A DNA stretch of 64,000 nucleotides from assembly GCF_036014195.1 (NCBI RefSeq), contig NZ_CP107918.1, positions 4,588,001 to 4,652,000 on the forward strand, in the 5' to 3' direction. The notes beneath the pieces were generated by a model, which worked only from the letters and a program-made list of their open reading frames with translations, did not search any database and was not told where the DNA came from. How positions within the stretch are numbered: position 1 is the stretch's first letter; every line of letters begins with the position of its first letter. Positions 1-10,040 of the stretch are shown here, in pieces. A program made the position numbers and the translations under genes. This DNA is from Streptomyces sp. NBC_00442. Lineage in GTDB: Bacteria; Actinomycetota; Actinomycetes; Streptomycetales; Streptomycetaceae.

Positions 1-486
1 CTCAGCAACATGATCTTCGACCGGGTGCTCGCGCGCGCGGCCGAGCAGGCCGGGGTGAGCGTCAGCCGCAAGGAGACGCAGGACGCGCGGGCCGCGATGG
101 TCCAGCAGGCCGGCGGCGAGGACCAGCTGCGCGAGCAGGCCCTCACCAACGGCGGGCTCGCCCCGGACCAGATCGACACCTACGTCCAGCGGCAGGTCAC
201 CGAGCAGAAGCTGGCCCAGGCCATCGGCGCGCGGACACAGCAGGACCTGCTGCCCGTCCTGGTCAAGGCGTCCAAGGAACTGCATGTGGACGTGAACCCC
301 CGCTACGGCAGCTGGAACGCGAGCCAGATCCAGCTCGCCGACTACCAGGCACCGTGGATCGCCAGGGCCAAGCAGCCGGCCGCGCCCCAGGCCGCCCCCG
401 AGGACCAGCAGGGTGCGCCGCAGGACCAGCAGGGCGCCGCCCAGGACCAGCAGGACGACCCGGGGGACTCCGCCGCGACCGGCTGA
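1..486 (+). CDS. SurA N-terminal domain-like secreted/lipoprotein, 3' part only
   Basis: The reading frame is open from the left edge, so the start and any signal peptide lie outside the window; 161 residues are visible. The visible part is an alpha-helical, Gln/Glu/Arg-rich region resembling the SurA/PpiC N-terminal chaperone-like domain, with the helix-turn pattern around AGVSVSRKETQDARAAM and GLAPDQIDTYVQRQVTEQKL. It ends in a low-complexity tail with three DQQG/DQQD units. In Streptomyces a SurA-domain lipoprotein normally sits just before mazG, as here (34 bp gap). The role is inferred to be folding or handling of exported proteins outside the membrane. No peptidyl-prolyl isomerase domain is visible. 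Confidence 0.75.
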   Translation, partial: LSNMIFDRVLARAAEQAGVSVSRKETQDARAAMVQQAGGEDQLREQALTNGGLAPDQIDTYVQRQVTEQKLAQAIGARTQQDLLPVLVKASKELHVDVNPRYGSWNASQIQLADYQAPWIARAKQPAAPQAAPEDQQGAPQDQQGAAQDQQDDPGDSAATG

Positions 487-520
487 GCCGGCGGGTGGGC
501 ACGACGGGTAGGTTCGACGG

Positions 521-1477
521 GTGAACGCTGTCGAAGAAACCGGCCGAATCGTTTTGCTCACGGCGAGCCACCGGGTCGCCCCCGGGCTCCTGTCGTGGCC
601 CGCGTGGCAGACCCTGCGCGGCGCCGACCTGGTCCTGTGCCCCGATGCCGCGCATCCGCAGCTGCCGTATCTGCGCGAGGCGGGCATCGAGGTCGAGCTC
701 TCCGAGCCGGACGCGCAGGAACTGGTGGAGACGTGCGCCGGGGGCCGCACCGTGGTGGTGCTCCCCTCCGGGGAGGGCGACCGGCGCCTGACCGACGGAC
801 TCGCCCGCCTCGCCGGGTCCGGCCGCGTGAGCATGCCGGACCTGGAGCTGCTGCCCGGCTCCTACGACCTGCCGGGCGCGCGCCTGCTCGACCTCGTCCA
901 GGTCATGGACCAGATCCGGCGCACATGCCCGTGGTCCTCGCGGCAGACGCACCAGGGCTTGGCCAAGTACGCCCTTGAGGAGGCGTACGAACTCGTCGAG
1001 GCGGTGGAGGCCGGCGACCGGGACGAGCTCCGCGAGGAGCTGGGGGACGTCCTGCTCCAGGTCGTCTTCCACGCGCGGATCGCCGAGGAGGACGAGGAGG
1101 AGCCGTTCTCCGTCGACGACGTGGCGGGCGGCATCGTCGAGAAACTGATCCACCGCCATCCGCACGTGTTCGGCTCGGAGACGGCCGAGACGCCGGAGGA
1201 GGTCAAGGAGCACTGGCTGCGGATGAAGGCGGTCGAGAAGCAGCGGGCGTCCGTGACGGACGGGGTGCCGCTGGGCCAGCCCGCCCTCGTCCTCGCGGCC
1301 AAGCTGTCCTCGCGGGCGCGCACGGCCGGGCTGTCCGTCCCGCTCCCCGCCGGGGAGGGAGTGGGCTACCGGCTGCTCGCCCTCGCGGTGGAGGCGGAGG
1401 CGGGCGGGGCGGATCCGGAGGCGGCGCTGCGGGCGGCGGCCCGCACCTACCGCGAGGCGATCCGCTCCGCGGAATAA
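521..1477 (+). CDS. mazG: nucleoside triphosphate pyrophosphohydrolase MazG
   Basis: A 318-residue protein with a GTG start. Residues about 125-225 form the MazG all-alpha NTP pyrophosphohydrolase domain, with the Mg-binding pattern EEAYELVEA followed by EELGDVLLQVVFHA. It is expected to hydrolyse (d)NTPs to the monophosphate plus PPi, cleaning the nucleotide pool and possibly affecting ppGpp. The first ~110 residues resemble a shortened, degenerate tetrapyrrole-methylase/Rossmann region (IVLLTASHRVAP..., ADLVLCPDA), as in actinobacterial MazG fusions, but the usual SAM-binding signature is not visible. It has one MazG domain rather than the tandem pair of E. coli. The upstream gene ends 34 bp before. 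Confidence 0.9.
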   Translation: MNAVEETGRIVLLTASHRVAPGLLSWPAWQTLRGADLVLCPDAAHPQLPYLREAGIEVELSEPDAQELVETCAGGRTVVVLPSGEGDRRLTDGLARLAGSGRVSMPDLELLPGSYDLPGARLLDLVQVMDQIRRTCPWSSRQTHQGLAKYALEEAYELVEAVEAGDRDELREELGDVLLQVVFHARIAEEDEEEPFSVDDVAGGIVEKLIHRHPHVFGSETAETPEEVKEHWLRMKAVEKQRASVTDGVPLGQPALVLAAKLSSRARTAGLSVPLPAGEGVGYRLLALAVEAEAGGADPEAALRAAARTYREAIRSAE

Positions 1478-1498
1478 CCCCGCCCCGCCCCACCACTC

Positions 1499-1632
1499 GC
1501 GCAGTTCCCCGCGCCCCTGAACTACTCGGTGCCGGCCAGCATGGGCCACCTCAGCCCGTCCGGCGTTTGAGGACGAGCGCCTTTAAGGCGCGAAACGGGG
1601 TCTGGGGCGGAGCCCCAGGGGGCTGGGCCACG
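1499..1632. repeat. composite GC-rich intergenic repeat, copy A
   Basis: This holds both modules of the family seen across the window: the GCAGTTCCCCGCGCCCCTGA module at 1501-1520, then GGCGTTTGAGGACGAGCGCC, the small palindrome GCGCCTTTAAGGCGC and the hairpin CTGGGGCGGAGCCCCAG. It lies between mazG and the P450 gene. The open frame of the P450 runs back through it, but this is unlikely to be translated. Confidence 0.85.
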
Positions 1633-1686
1633 GCAATCCGCCAACCCGCGCCGGAGGCGGACGCTCACCCGGGATACCGTCAAGAC

Positions 1687-2961
1687 GTGCCGGACAACCC
1701 CCCACCCCCCACCGCCCCGGAACTCTTCACCTGGGAGTTCGCCACCGACCCCTACCCCGCCTACGCCTGGCTCAGGTCGCACGCCCCCGTGCACCGCACC
1801 CGGCTCCCCAGCGGCGTGGAGGCCTGGCTCGTGACGCGGTACGGGGACGCCAAGCAGGCCCTCGCCGACCAGCGGCTCTCCAAGAACCCCGCCCACCACG
1901 CCGAGCCCGCCCACGCCAAGGGCAAGACGGGCATCCCCGGCGAGCGCAAGGCCGAGCTGATGACGCATCTGCTCAACATCGACCCGCCGGACCACACCCG
2001 GCTGCGCCGCCTCGTGTCGAAGGCGTTCACACCCCGTACGGTCGCCCAATTCGCGCCCCGGGTGCAGGAGTTGACCGACCAGCTCATCGACCGGTTCGTG
2101 GCGAAGGGCGAGGCGGACCTCATTCACGAGTTCGCCTTCCCGCTCCCCATCTACGCGATCTGCGACCTGCTCGGCGTCCCGCGCGAGGACCAGGACGACT
2201 TCCGGGACTGGGCCGGCATGATGATCCGGCACGGCGGCGGCCCCCGCGGCGGCGTCGCGCGCTCGGTGAAGAAGATGCGCAACTACCTCGCCGAACTCAT
2301 CCACAAGAAGCGCGAGAACCCCGGTGACGACCTCATCTCGCGGCTCATCGAGGCCAGCGACCACGGCGAGCACCTGACGGAGAACGAGGCCGCCGCCATG
2401 GCCTTCATCCTGCTCTTCGCCGGGTTCGAGACGACCGTCAACCTCATCGGGAACGGGGTGTACGCGCTGTTGCGCAACCCCGAGCAGCGCGAGCGCCTCC
2501 AAGCTTCGCTCGACGCCGGGGAGGCCGCGCTCCTCGAAACCGGCGTCGAGGAACTCCTCCGCTACGACGGGCCCGTGGAGCTCGCCACCTGGCGGTTCGC
2601 CACCGAATCCCTGACGCTCGGCGGGCAGGACATCGCGGCGGGCGACCCCGTGCTCGTCGTGCTCGCCGCCGCCGACCGCGACCCGGCGCGCTTCGCCGAC
2701 CCGGACACCCTCGACCTCGGCCGCCGCGACAACCAGCACCTGGGGTACGGGCACGGCATCCATTACTGCCTCGGTGCGCCGCTGGCGAGACTGGAGGGGC
2801 AGGCCGCGCTCGCGACTCTGTTGCGGCGCCTTCCTGACCTGCGTCTCGCGGTGGAACCTGACGATTTGCGCTGGCGAGGCGGGCTCATCATGCGTGGACT
2901 GCGCACCCTGCCGGTCGAGTTCACGCCGTCGGGCGACAACCGGAATCCCGGCGTCATCTGA
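1687..2961 (+). CDS. cytochrome P450 (CYP107-like)
   Basis: A 424-residue soluble class I P450. I see the I-helix AGFETT (residues 245-250, oxygen activation), the K-helix E289-x-x-R292 in EELLR, and the heme loop LGYGHGIHYCLGAPLAR with axial Cys361. The open frame extends back to a TTG at 1567 inside an intergenic repeat; the GTG at 1687 gives a normal N-terminus (MPDNPPPP) and is preferred, although no strong ribosome-binding site precedes it. Sequence style and position near the rpf/eno genes agree with the CYP107 family; from memory S. coelicolor has CYP107P1 at this place. It needs ferredoxin and ferredoxin reductase from elsewhere. Substrate unknown. Confidence 0.9.
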   Translation: MPDNPPPPTAPELFTWEFATDPYPAYAWLRSHAPVHRTRLPSGVEAWLVTRYGDAKQALADQRLSKNPAHHAEPAHAKGKTGIPGERKAELMTHLLNIDPPDHTRLRRLVSKAFTPRTVAQFAPRVQELTDQLIDRFVAKGEADLIHEFAFPLPIYAICDLLGVPREDQDDFRDWAGMMIRHGGGPRGGVARSVKKMRNYLAELIHKKRENPGDDLISRLIEASDHGEHLTENEAAAMAFILLFAGFETTVNLIGNGVYALLRNPEQRERLQASLDAGEAALLETGVEELLRYDGPVELATWRFATESLTLGGQDIAAGDPVLVVLAAADRDPARFADPDTLDLGRRDNQHLGYGHGIHYCLGAPLARLEGQAALATLLRRLPDLRLAVEPDDLRWRGGLIMRGLRTLPVEFTPSGDNRNPGVI

Positions 2962-2971
2962 CGGACCGTCA
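2958..2971. promoter_or_regulatory. CTGACGGACCGTCA inverted repeat upstream of the first rpf gene
   Basis: A CTGACG/CGTCA dyad overlaps the P450 stop codon and lies about 110 bp before the Rpf start at 3080. A near-identical dyad (CTGATGCGCCGTCAG) is at 51490-51504 before another secreted-protein gene. The regulator is unknown. Confidence 0.35.
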
Positions 2972-3079
2972 AGACTGTGACTTTTACGTGATCGCGGTGC
3001 CATCGACTTGTGACAGGCGTTCGAGTACGGCTACGTTCACCGTTCATTCGGCTCAGCAGTCACACGGAAGGCCTTATAC

Positions 3080-4129
3080 ATGCGCTCCGGGAATGGACGG
3101 CATCGTCGACCCCGTCAGGCACCCGCCCTCGTCGTCGCGGCAGGAGTGACCGGATCCGCCCTCGCGCTTCCGCTGCTCGCCGCGACCGGCGCGAGCGCCG
3201 CGGACGCCGGCACCTGGAACCAGGTCGCCTCCTGTGAGTCCGGTGGGATGTGGAGCGCCGACTTCGGCAACGGCCTGTACGGCGGGCTGCAGATGTCCCA
3301 GGCCACCTGGGAGGCGTACGGCGGCAACGAGTACGCGCAGCGCCCCGACCTCGCCAGCCGGGCCCAGCAGATAGCCGTCGCCGAGAAGGTGCTCGCGGCC
3401 AAGGGCCCGAACGCCTTCGCCGACTGCGGCACGGGTGCCGGACTCAACAAGGGCGGCGGCTCGGCCGACGTCGACCCGGGTGTACCCGACACGGCGGACG
3501 GGACGCCGTCGTCCGCGCCGTCGGCCCCTGCCGCCCCCGCCACCGGGACGCCCGACGCGACCGCGACGCCGGGCGCCACCGCCCCGGCCGCGCCGGCTCC
3601 GGGCGCCACCGAGCCGGGCGGGTCCGCCAAGTCCCCGACGCCGTCCGCCTCCACCCCGGCCAACCCGGGCAAGCACCGCGGGACCCCCGCTCCGGAGGAC
3701 GGCACGGGCGCCGCCCCCGGATCCGCCACGCCGTCGGCCCCGGCCGAAGGGACCGCGTCGAGCCCGGCCGGTGACGCGGGCACCTCCGCCGGCGACCGCG
3801 ACGCGGGGCGGCACGCCTCACGGGGTGACGGAGCCTCACGTGAGGCCGGCAACGCCCCTGCCGCGAACGGCGCCTACACCGTCCGCCCCGGCGACAACCT
3901 GACCGTCATCGCCGACGCGAACAAGGTCAAGGGCGGCTGGCCCGCGCTCTACCACGCCAACGAGCGCCTGATCGGCACCGACCCCGACCTCATCCTTCCT
4001 GGCCAGAGCCTGGACCTGAAGGATGTGACGGCCGCCCCCGCCGCCCCGGCGACCCCGTCCTCGGCCCCCTCCTCGACCCCGGCCCCGACCGCGGACGCCA
4101 CCGCGAACTCCACCCCGCAGCAGGGCTAG
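3080..4129 (+). CDS. resuscitation-promoting-factor-like secreted transglycosylase with LysM
   Basis: A 349-residue secreted muralytic enzyme. Residues 1-43 form a signal peptide ending ...ASAADAG. Residues about 44-120 are an Rpf (lysozyme-like) domain; the expected catalytic Glu is E53 in SCESGGMW. A long Ala/Pro/Thr/Gly linker (about 120-260) leads to a LysM peptidoglycan-binding domain at about 264-313 (AYTVRPGDNL...LILPGQSLDL) and another Ala/Pro/Thr tail. It should cleave the peptidoglycan glycan strand during spore germination and growth. A second Rpf follows at 4571. No riboswitch consensus is visible in the 118-bp leader of this copy. Start ATG 3080; the preceding GAAGG is a modest ribosome site. 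Confidence 0.88.
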   Translation: MRSGNGRHRRPRQAPALVVAAGVTGSALALPLLAATGASAADAGTWNQVASCESGGMWSADFGNGLYGGLQMSQATWEAYGGNEYAQRPDLASRAQQIAVAEKVLAAKGPNAFADCGTGAGLNKGGGSADVDPGVPDTADGTPSSAPSAPAAPATGTPDATATPGATAPAAPAPGATEPGGSAKSPTPSASTPANPGKHRGTPAPEDGTGAAPGSATPSAPAEGTASSPAGDAGTSAGDRDAGRHASRGDGASREAGNAPAANGAYTVRPGDNLTVIADANKVKGGWPALYHANERLIGTDPDLILPGQSLDLKDVTAAPAAPATPSSAPSSTPAPTADATANSTPQQG

Positions 4130-6812
<2,683 letters not shown>

Positions 6813-6952
6813 GCAGGCCCATCGGCTGAGCAGGCCCCTTCGACTGAGCGGGGTGAAGGGCTGACACCCCTAGCCAGTCGTACGTACGTCCCCGGCCGCG
6901 GTCCCGTACCGTGTCCGGGGACGTACGTGTGTAACGGGGAGGCGCGAGAGCG

Positions 6953-7441
6953 ATGGGCAACGACGCCAAGGTCAAGGACCGCGACCGGTTCTCCACCGCG
7001 GCCCGGCTCAAGGTGCTCGGCGAGCAGACCGCGGCCCGCGTCTACCGCTCGCAGAACAAGCGCCAGGCCCGCCGCTCCCGGCTCACCGGCCGAGCGGCGC
7101 TGCTCGCCCTCGTGCTGTGCTCGCTGATCGTCGCGCTCGCCTATCCGATGCGGCAGTACGTGTCGCAGCGCGCCGACATCTCCGACCAGCAGCGCAAGGC
7201 CGCCGACGCCCGGACCGCGGTCGAGCGGCTGCGCGACGAGAAGGCGCGGCTCCAGGACGACGCGTACATCGAGAAGCTGGCCCGCGAGCACCTGCACATG
7301 CAGTTCCCGGGCGAGACCGGCTTCACCGTCGTGGACCCGGACGCGGCGAACAAGCACCGCGAGGACAAGGGCGCCACCGGCCGGGCCTGGCACTCCAACC
7401 TCTGGGACGGCGTCGACAAGGCCGACCGTTCTTCCAACTGA
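6953..7441 (+). CDS. septum formation initiator (DivIC/FtsL-like) protein
   Basis: A 162-residue bitopic membrane protein. It has a basic cytoplasmic N-terminus (about 1-45), one transmembrane segment at about 48-66 (ALLALVLCSLIVALAYPM) and an extracellular coiled coil (QQRKAADARTAVERLRDEKARLQDDAYIE) followed by ARE.L.MQFPGETGF, the hallmark of the DivIC/FtsB family. It probably bridges FtsL/FtsQ-type division proteins at sporulation septa. The start ATG 6953 follows GGGGAGGCG. It lies 141 bp after eno and is followed 30 bp later by the DUF501 gene, the usual actinobacterial order eno-divIC-DUF501-ppx. Confidence 0.92.
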   Translation: MGNDAKVKDRDRFSTAARLKVLGEQTAARVYRSQNKRQARRSRLTGRAALLALVLCSLIVALAYPMRQYVSQRADISDQQRKAADARTAVERLRDEKARLQDDAYIEKLAREHLHMQFPGETGFTVVDPDAANKHREDKGATGRAWHSNLWDGVDKADRSSN

Positions 7442-7471
7442 CCACCGCTAGCGATAGAGACTGACCCAGGC

Positions 7472-8005
7472 ATGGAAACGCCCCCGCCCCAGACCGACCG
7501 CACCGAGCCCACCGACGCGGACATCGCCGCCTTCAAGCAGCAGTTGGGCCGGCCGCCGCGCGGTCTGCGCGCGATCGCGCACCGCTGCCCCTGCGGCAAC
7601 CCGGACGTCGTCGAGACGGCCCCGCGCCTGGAGGACGGCACGCCGTTCCCGACGACGTACTACCTGACGTGCCCGCGGGCCGCGTCCGCCATCGGCACCC
7701 TTGAGGCCAACGGCGTCATGAAGGAGATGACGGAGCGTCTGGCCGGCGACCCCGAGCTCGCCGCGGCCTACCGCGCCGCGCACGAGGACTACATCGCGCG
7801 GCGCGACGCCATCGAGGTCCTGGAGGGCTTCCCGAGCGCCGGCGGCATGCCGGACCGGGTCAAGTGCCTGCACGTCCTGGTCGGCCACTCGCTCGCGGCC
7901 GGCCCGGGAGTCAACCCGCTGGGCGACGAGGCGATCGCTCTGTTGCCCGAGTGGTGGGCGAAGGGCCCGTGCGTGACGCCGTGCACCGAGGAGGCCGCCA
8001 AGTGA
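7472..8005 (+). CDS. DUF501 domain protein
   Basis: A 177-residue cytoplasmic protein of the DUF501 family, of unknown biochemical function. The conserved Cys-rich core is visible: HRCPCGNPDVVETAPRL, PFPTTYYLTCPRA and a distal DRVKCLH..., plus GPCVTPC near the end, suggesting a metal site. It overlaps the next gene by 4 bp (GTGA), so it is probably translated together with the Ppx/GppA phosphatase. In actinobacteria this pair is almost always adjacent, which links DUF501 to polyphosphate/(p)ppGpp metabolism only by association. Confidence 0.9.
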   Translation: METPPPQTDRTEPTDADIAAFKQQLGRPPRGLRAIAHRCPCGNPDVVETAPRLEDGTPFPTTYYLTCPRAASAIGTLEANGVMKEMTERLAGDPELAAAYRAAHEDYIARRDAIEVLEGFPSAGGMPDRVKCLHVLVGHSLAAGPGVNPLGDEAIALLPEWWAKGPCVTPCTEEAAK

Positions 8006-8946
8006 CGCGCGTCGCCGCCATCGACTGCGGTACGAACTCGATCCGTCTGCTCGTCGCCGACGCGGACCCTGCCACGGGTGAGATCACCGACCTGGACCGG
8101 CGCATGACGATCGTGCGGCTCGGGCAGGACGTGGACCGCACCGGACGGCTCGCCCCCGAGGCCCTGGAGCGGACGTTCGCCGCCTGCCGCGCATACGCCG
8201 CGGTCATCAAGGAGCTCGGCGCGGAACGCATCCGCTTCGTGGCGACCTCCGCGTCGCGCGACGCCGAGAACCGGGACGACTTCGTGCGCGGGGTCCTCGA
8301 CATCCTCGGCGTCGAGCCCGAGGTGATCTCCGGCGACCAGGAGGCCGCCTTCTCCTTCACCGGCGCCACCAAGGAACTGAACGGCGACGGCGACTACCTG
8401 GTCGTCGACATCGGCGGCGGCTCCACCGAGTTCGTGGTCGGTTCCACGAGCGTCGAGGCGGCCCGCTCGGTCGACATCGGCTGTGTGCGGATGACGGAGC
8501 GTCACCACCCGGGCGATCCGGCGACGCCCGGTCAGATCGACGCGATCCGCGCCGACATCGAGGCGGCCCTCGACCTCGCCGAGCGGAGCGTGCCGCTGCG
8601 CGAGCCGCGCACCCTCGTCGGCCTCGCGGGCTCGGTCACCACCGTCGCCGCGATCGCACTCGGCCTCACCCAGTACGACTCGGCCGCCATCCATCATTCA
8701 CGGATCCCTTACGAGGACGTCGCCGCGGTCACCGAGCGGCTGCTCGCCTCCACGCACGAGGAGCGCACCCGCATCTCGGTCATCCACCCCGGGCGGGTGG
8801 ACGTGATCGTCGCGGGAGCACTGGTCCTGCGTGCCGTCATGGAGCGCACCGGCGCCCGCGAGGTCGTGGTCAGCGAGCACGACATTCTGGACGGAATCGC
8901 GTTCGCCACCGCAGCAGAGGCCGAGACGGAGAAGCGGCAATCCTGA
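8002..8946 (+). CDS. Ppx/GppA exopolyphosphatase/guanosine pentaphosphatase family
   Basis: A 314-residue member of the ASKHA-fold Ppx/GppA family. Start GTG 8002 gives MTRVAAIDCGTNSIRLLVAD, the first phosphate-binding loop; the second, VVDIGGGSTEF, is at about residues 134-144. It should release phosphate from polyphosphate or convert pppGpp to ppGpp. It is the short form, without the C-terminal HD-like domain of E. coli Ppx, as in mycobacterial Ppx1. It is translationally coupled to DUF501 and ends before a perfect palindromic terminator. Confidence 0.93.
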   Translation: MTRVAAIDCGTNSIRLLVADADPATGEITDLDRRMTIVRLGQDVDRTGRLAPEALERTFAACRAYAAVIKELGAERIRFVATSASRDAENRDDFVRGVLDILGVEPEVISGDQEAAFSFTGATKELNGDGDYLVVDIGGGSTEFVVGSTSVEAARSVDIGCVRMTERHHPGDPATPGQIDAIRADIEAALDLAERSVPLREPRTLVGLAGSVTTVAAIALGLTQYDSAAIHHSRIPYEDVAAVTERLLASTHEERTRISVIHPGRVDVIVAGALVLRAVMERTGAREVVVSEHDILDGIAFATAAEAETEKRQS

Positions 8947-8960
8947 CCCGGTGAAACGCA

Positions 8961-9002
8961 CGACAGCGGCGTTGCGGTGAGCTCACCGCAACGCCGCTGT
9001 CG
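8961..9002. terminator. perfect 20-bp palindromic bidirectional terminator
   Basis: CGACAGCGGCGTTGCGGTGA and its exact reverse complement are separated by 2 bp. It lies between the convergent ppx and relE-like genes and can serve both. Confidence 0.85.
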
Positions 9003-9012
9003 TGTTCGCTTC

Positions 9013-9282
9013 TCAGATGTTGCGGTAGACGTCGCGGCGGTCCCCGACCTTGACGACGAGGATGACGAGTTCGCCATCCAGGACTTGGTAGGCGACCCGG
9101 TAGTTGCCGACCCTGAGTCGGTAGAGGCCCGACGGGCCGGTGAGCTTCTTGACGTCGGCGGCCTCGCGGTACGGATCGTCGCCGAGTGAGGTCAGTGCGG
9201 CCAGGATGCGCATCGCCGCAGGGCGGTCGATGGCCCGCAGCTGCCGTTGCGCTGCGGCGGTAAACCGGAAGGCGTACTTCAC
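9013..9282 (-). CDS. RelE/ParE-family toxin
   Basis: An 89-residue basic protein with the RelE mRNA-interferase fold: MKYAFRFTAAAQRQLRAI, DPYREAADVKKLTG, GLYRLRVGNYRVAYQV, then ELVILVVKVGDRRDVYRNI. The conserved Arg/Tyr pattern LYRLRVG.YRV.Y and the C-terminal VGDRRDVYR are those of active RelE toxins, which cut mRNA on the ribosome. It starts with GTG at 9282 and overlaps the antitoxin stop by 4 bp, the usual coupling for such pairs. It is probably co-transcribed from the antitoxin promoter and repressed by the complex. Confidence 0.93.
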   Translation of the reverse strand: MKYAFRFTAAAQRQLRAIDRPAAMRILAALTSLGDDPYREAADVKKLTGPSGLYRLRVGNYRVAYQVLDGELVILVVKVGDRRDVYRNI

Positions 9283-9551
9283 GCCGAGCCTTCGCTACGC
9301 TCGGTGAACAGGTCCGCCAGCAGTTCGGCCATCGTCACGGTCGGGCCGCCCTCGGCCAGGACAGCTTCTGCCTCACGTGCCAGCAGGACATCGGCGGCTT
9401 CTTCCAGCGCGTCGAAGTCGGCGATCGGCACCACGGCTGCCACCGGCACCCCGTTGCGGGTGATCACTGTGGGCGTGCCCTGCTCGGCGCGATTGATGTG
9501 GTCCGCGAGATGCGCACGGGCTTCGCGTACGGTCACACCGCTCTCAGTCAT
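9279..9551 (-). CDS. YefM/Phd-family antitoxin
   Basis: A 90-residue antitoxin. The N-terminal half (VTVREARAHLADHINRAEQGTPTVITRNGVPVAAVVP) is the Phd/YefM DNA-binding fold; the acidic C-terminal half should wrap the RelE toxin. ATG 9551 is chosen; the very long open frame continuing upstream (to 12113) is antisense to ndh and cfa and is not real. No ribosome-binding site precedes this ATG and a TACACT box lies 6 nt upstream, so the mRNA may be leaderless. Confidence 0.93.
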   Translation of the reverse strand: MTESGVTVREARAHLADHINRAEQGTPTVITRNGVPVAAVVPIADFDALEEAADVLLAREAEAVLAEGGPTVTMAELLADLFTERSEGSA

Positions 9552-9556
9552 GCATG

Positions 9557-9581
9557 CAGTGTACGCCGTACCGTGTACACG
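9557..9581 (-). promoter_or_regulatory. toxin-antitoxin promoter/operator with GTAC repeats
   Basis: Three GTAC tetranucleotides are spaced exactly 7 bp apart (9561, 9568, 9575), the last inside the palindrome GTGTACAC (9573-9580). They overlap a TACACT -10-like box read toward the antitoxin. This fits autoregulation by a YefM-RelE complex, but the binding site is inferred. Confidence 0.5.
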
Positions 9582-9716
9582 CGGGGGCCGTCGGCGCCCC
9601 CTTTCAGCCCTTCGTGCGCGAGCGTGACTTTGGGGCAAATGCCGGACGGAATCGCCTGGTCGATCGCGTGATCGCGGTCCGCGGGCGGCGCTCGGCGCGC
9701 GCCGCCGAAGAAAGTT

Positions 9717-9732
9717 CGTGAAGTTCTTCACA
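9717..9732 (+). promoter_or_regulatory. candidate Rex (redox) operator for ndh
   Basis: CGTGAAGTTCTTCACA matches the Streptomyces Rex operator form TGTGAA-N4-TTCACA at 11 of 12 fixed positions. Rex senses the NADH/NAD+ ratio and is known to control respiratory genes, including ndh in Streptomyces. Confidence 0.7.
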
Positions 9733-9988
9733 AGGAAAAGGGGCCTTCGGGTCGAGGAATGTGGTCCCAGGACCGCTTTCCGAGGCCCAAGGGCCCTCCG
9801 CGCAGGCATTCCAGACGGTCTCGTCCGTGTTGCGCCTGCGTTTCCTACGGCCGTGGTCCACCGCCGCAGGGACGGGGGAGGCCAGTTCAGGAGGGGTGGA
9901 CAACGTGCGCACCGGCCCGGTGGTTCCCTCGTGCGGCCATGACCTCGCTCACGTGGGCCGCGCAGTGTAGCAGAGCCCCCCGCGAACC

Positions 9989-10004
9989 TTGTGAAGGGGC
10001 GCAC
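9989..10004 (+). promoter_or_regulatory. second, weaker Rex-like half-site
   Basis: TTGTGAAGGGGCGCAC keeps the left half TTGTGAA and part of the right half (CAC). It lies about 37 bp before the ndh start and could be a second Rex site. Confidence 0.4.
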
Positions 10005-10040
10005 GAGCAGGGGTCTCCGGGCAGGGGGATACTCGATGGC

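Larger units (their letters stand above)
9582..10040. other. divergent intergenic region upstream of ndh
   Basis: About 460 bp without a convincing gene; open frames here are short or are extensions of ndh. It contains the two candidate Rex sites listed separately and presumably the ndh promoter. Confidence 0.6.

Noticed and set aside
1567..1686. Extended N-terminus of the P450 from a TTG start
   Set aside because: The extension is translated intergenic repeat and the P450 fold begins after the GTG at 1687. Unlike the M20 gene, no good start signal precedes the repeat.
9604..9912. Possible 102-residue minus-strand gene upstream of ndh
   Set aside because: No ribosome site, no motif, Arg/Pro-rich composition, and it would cover the Rex-like site.
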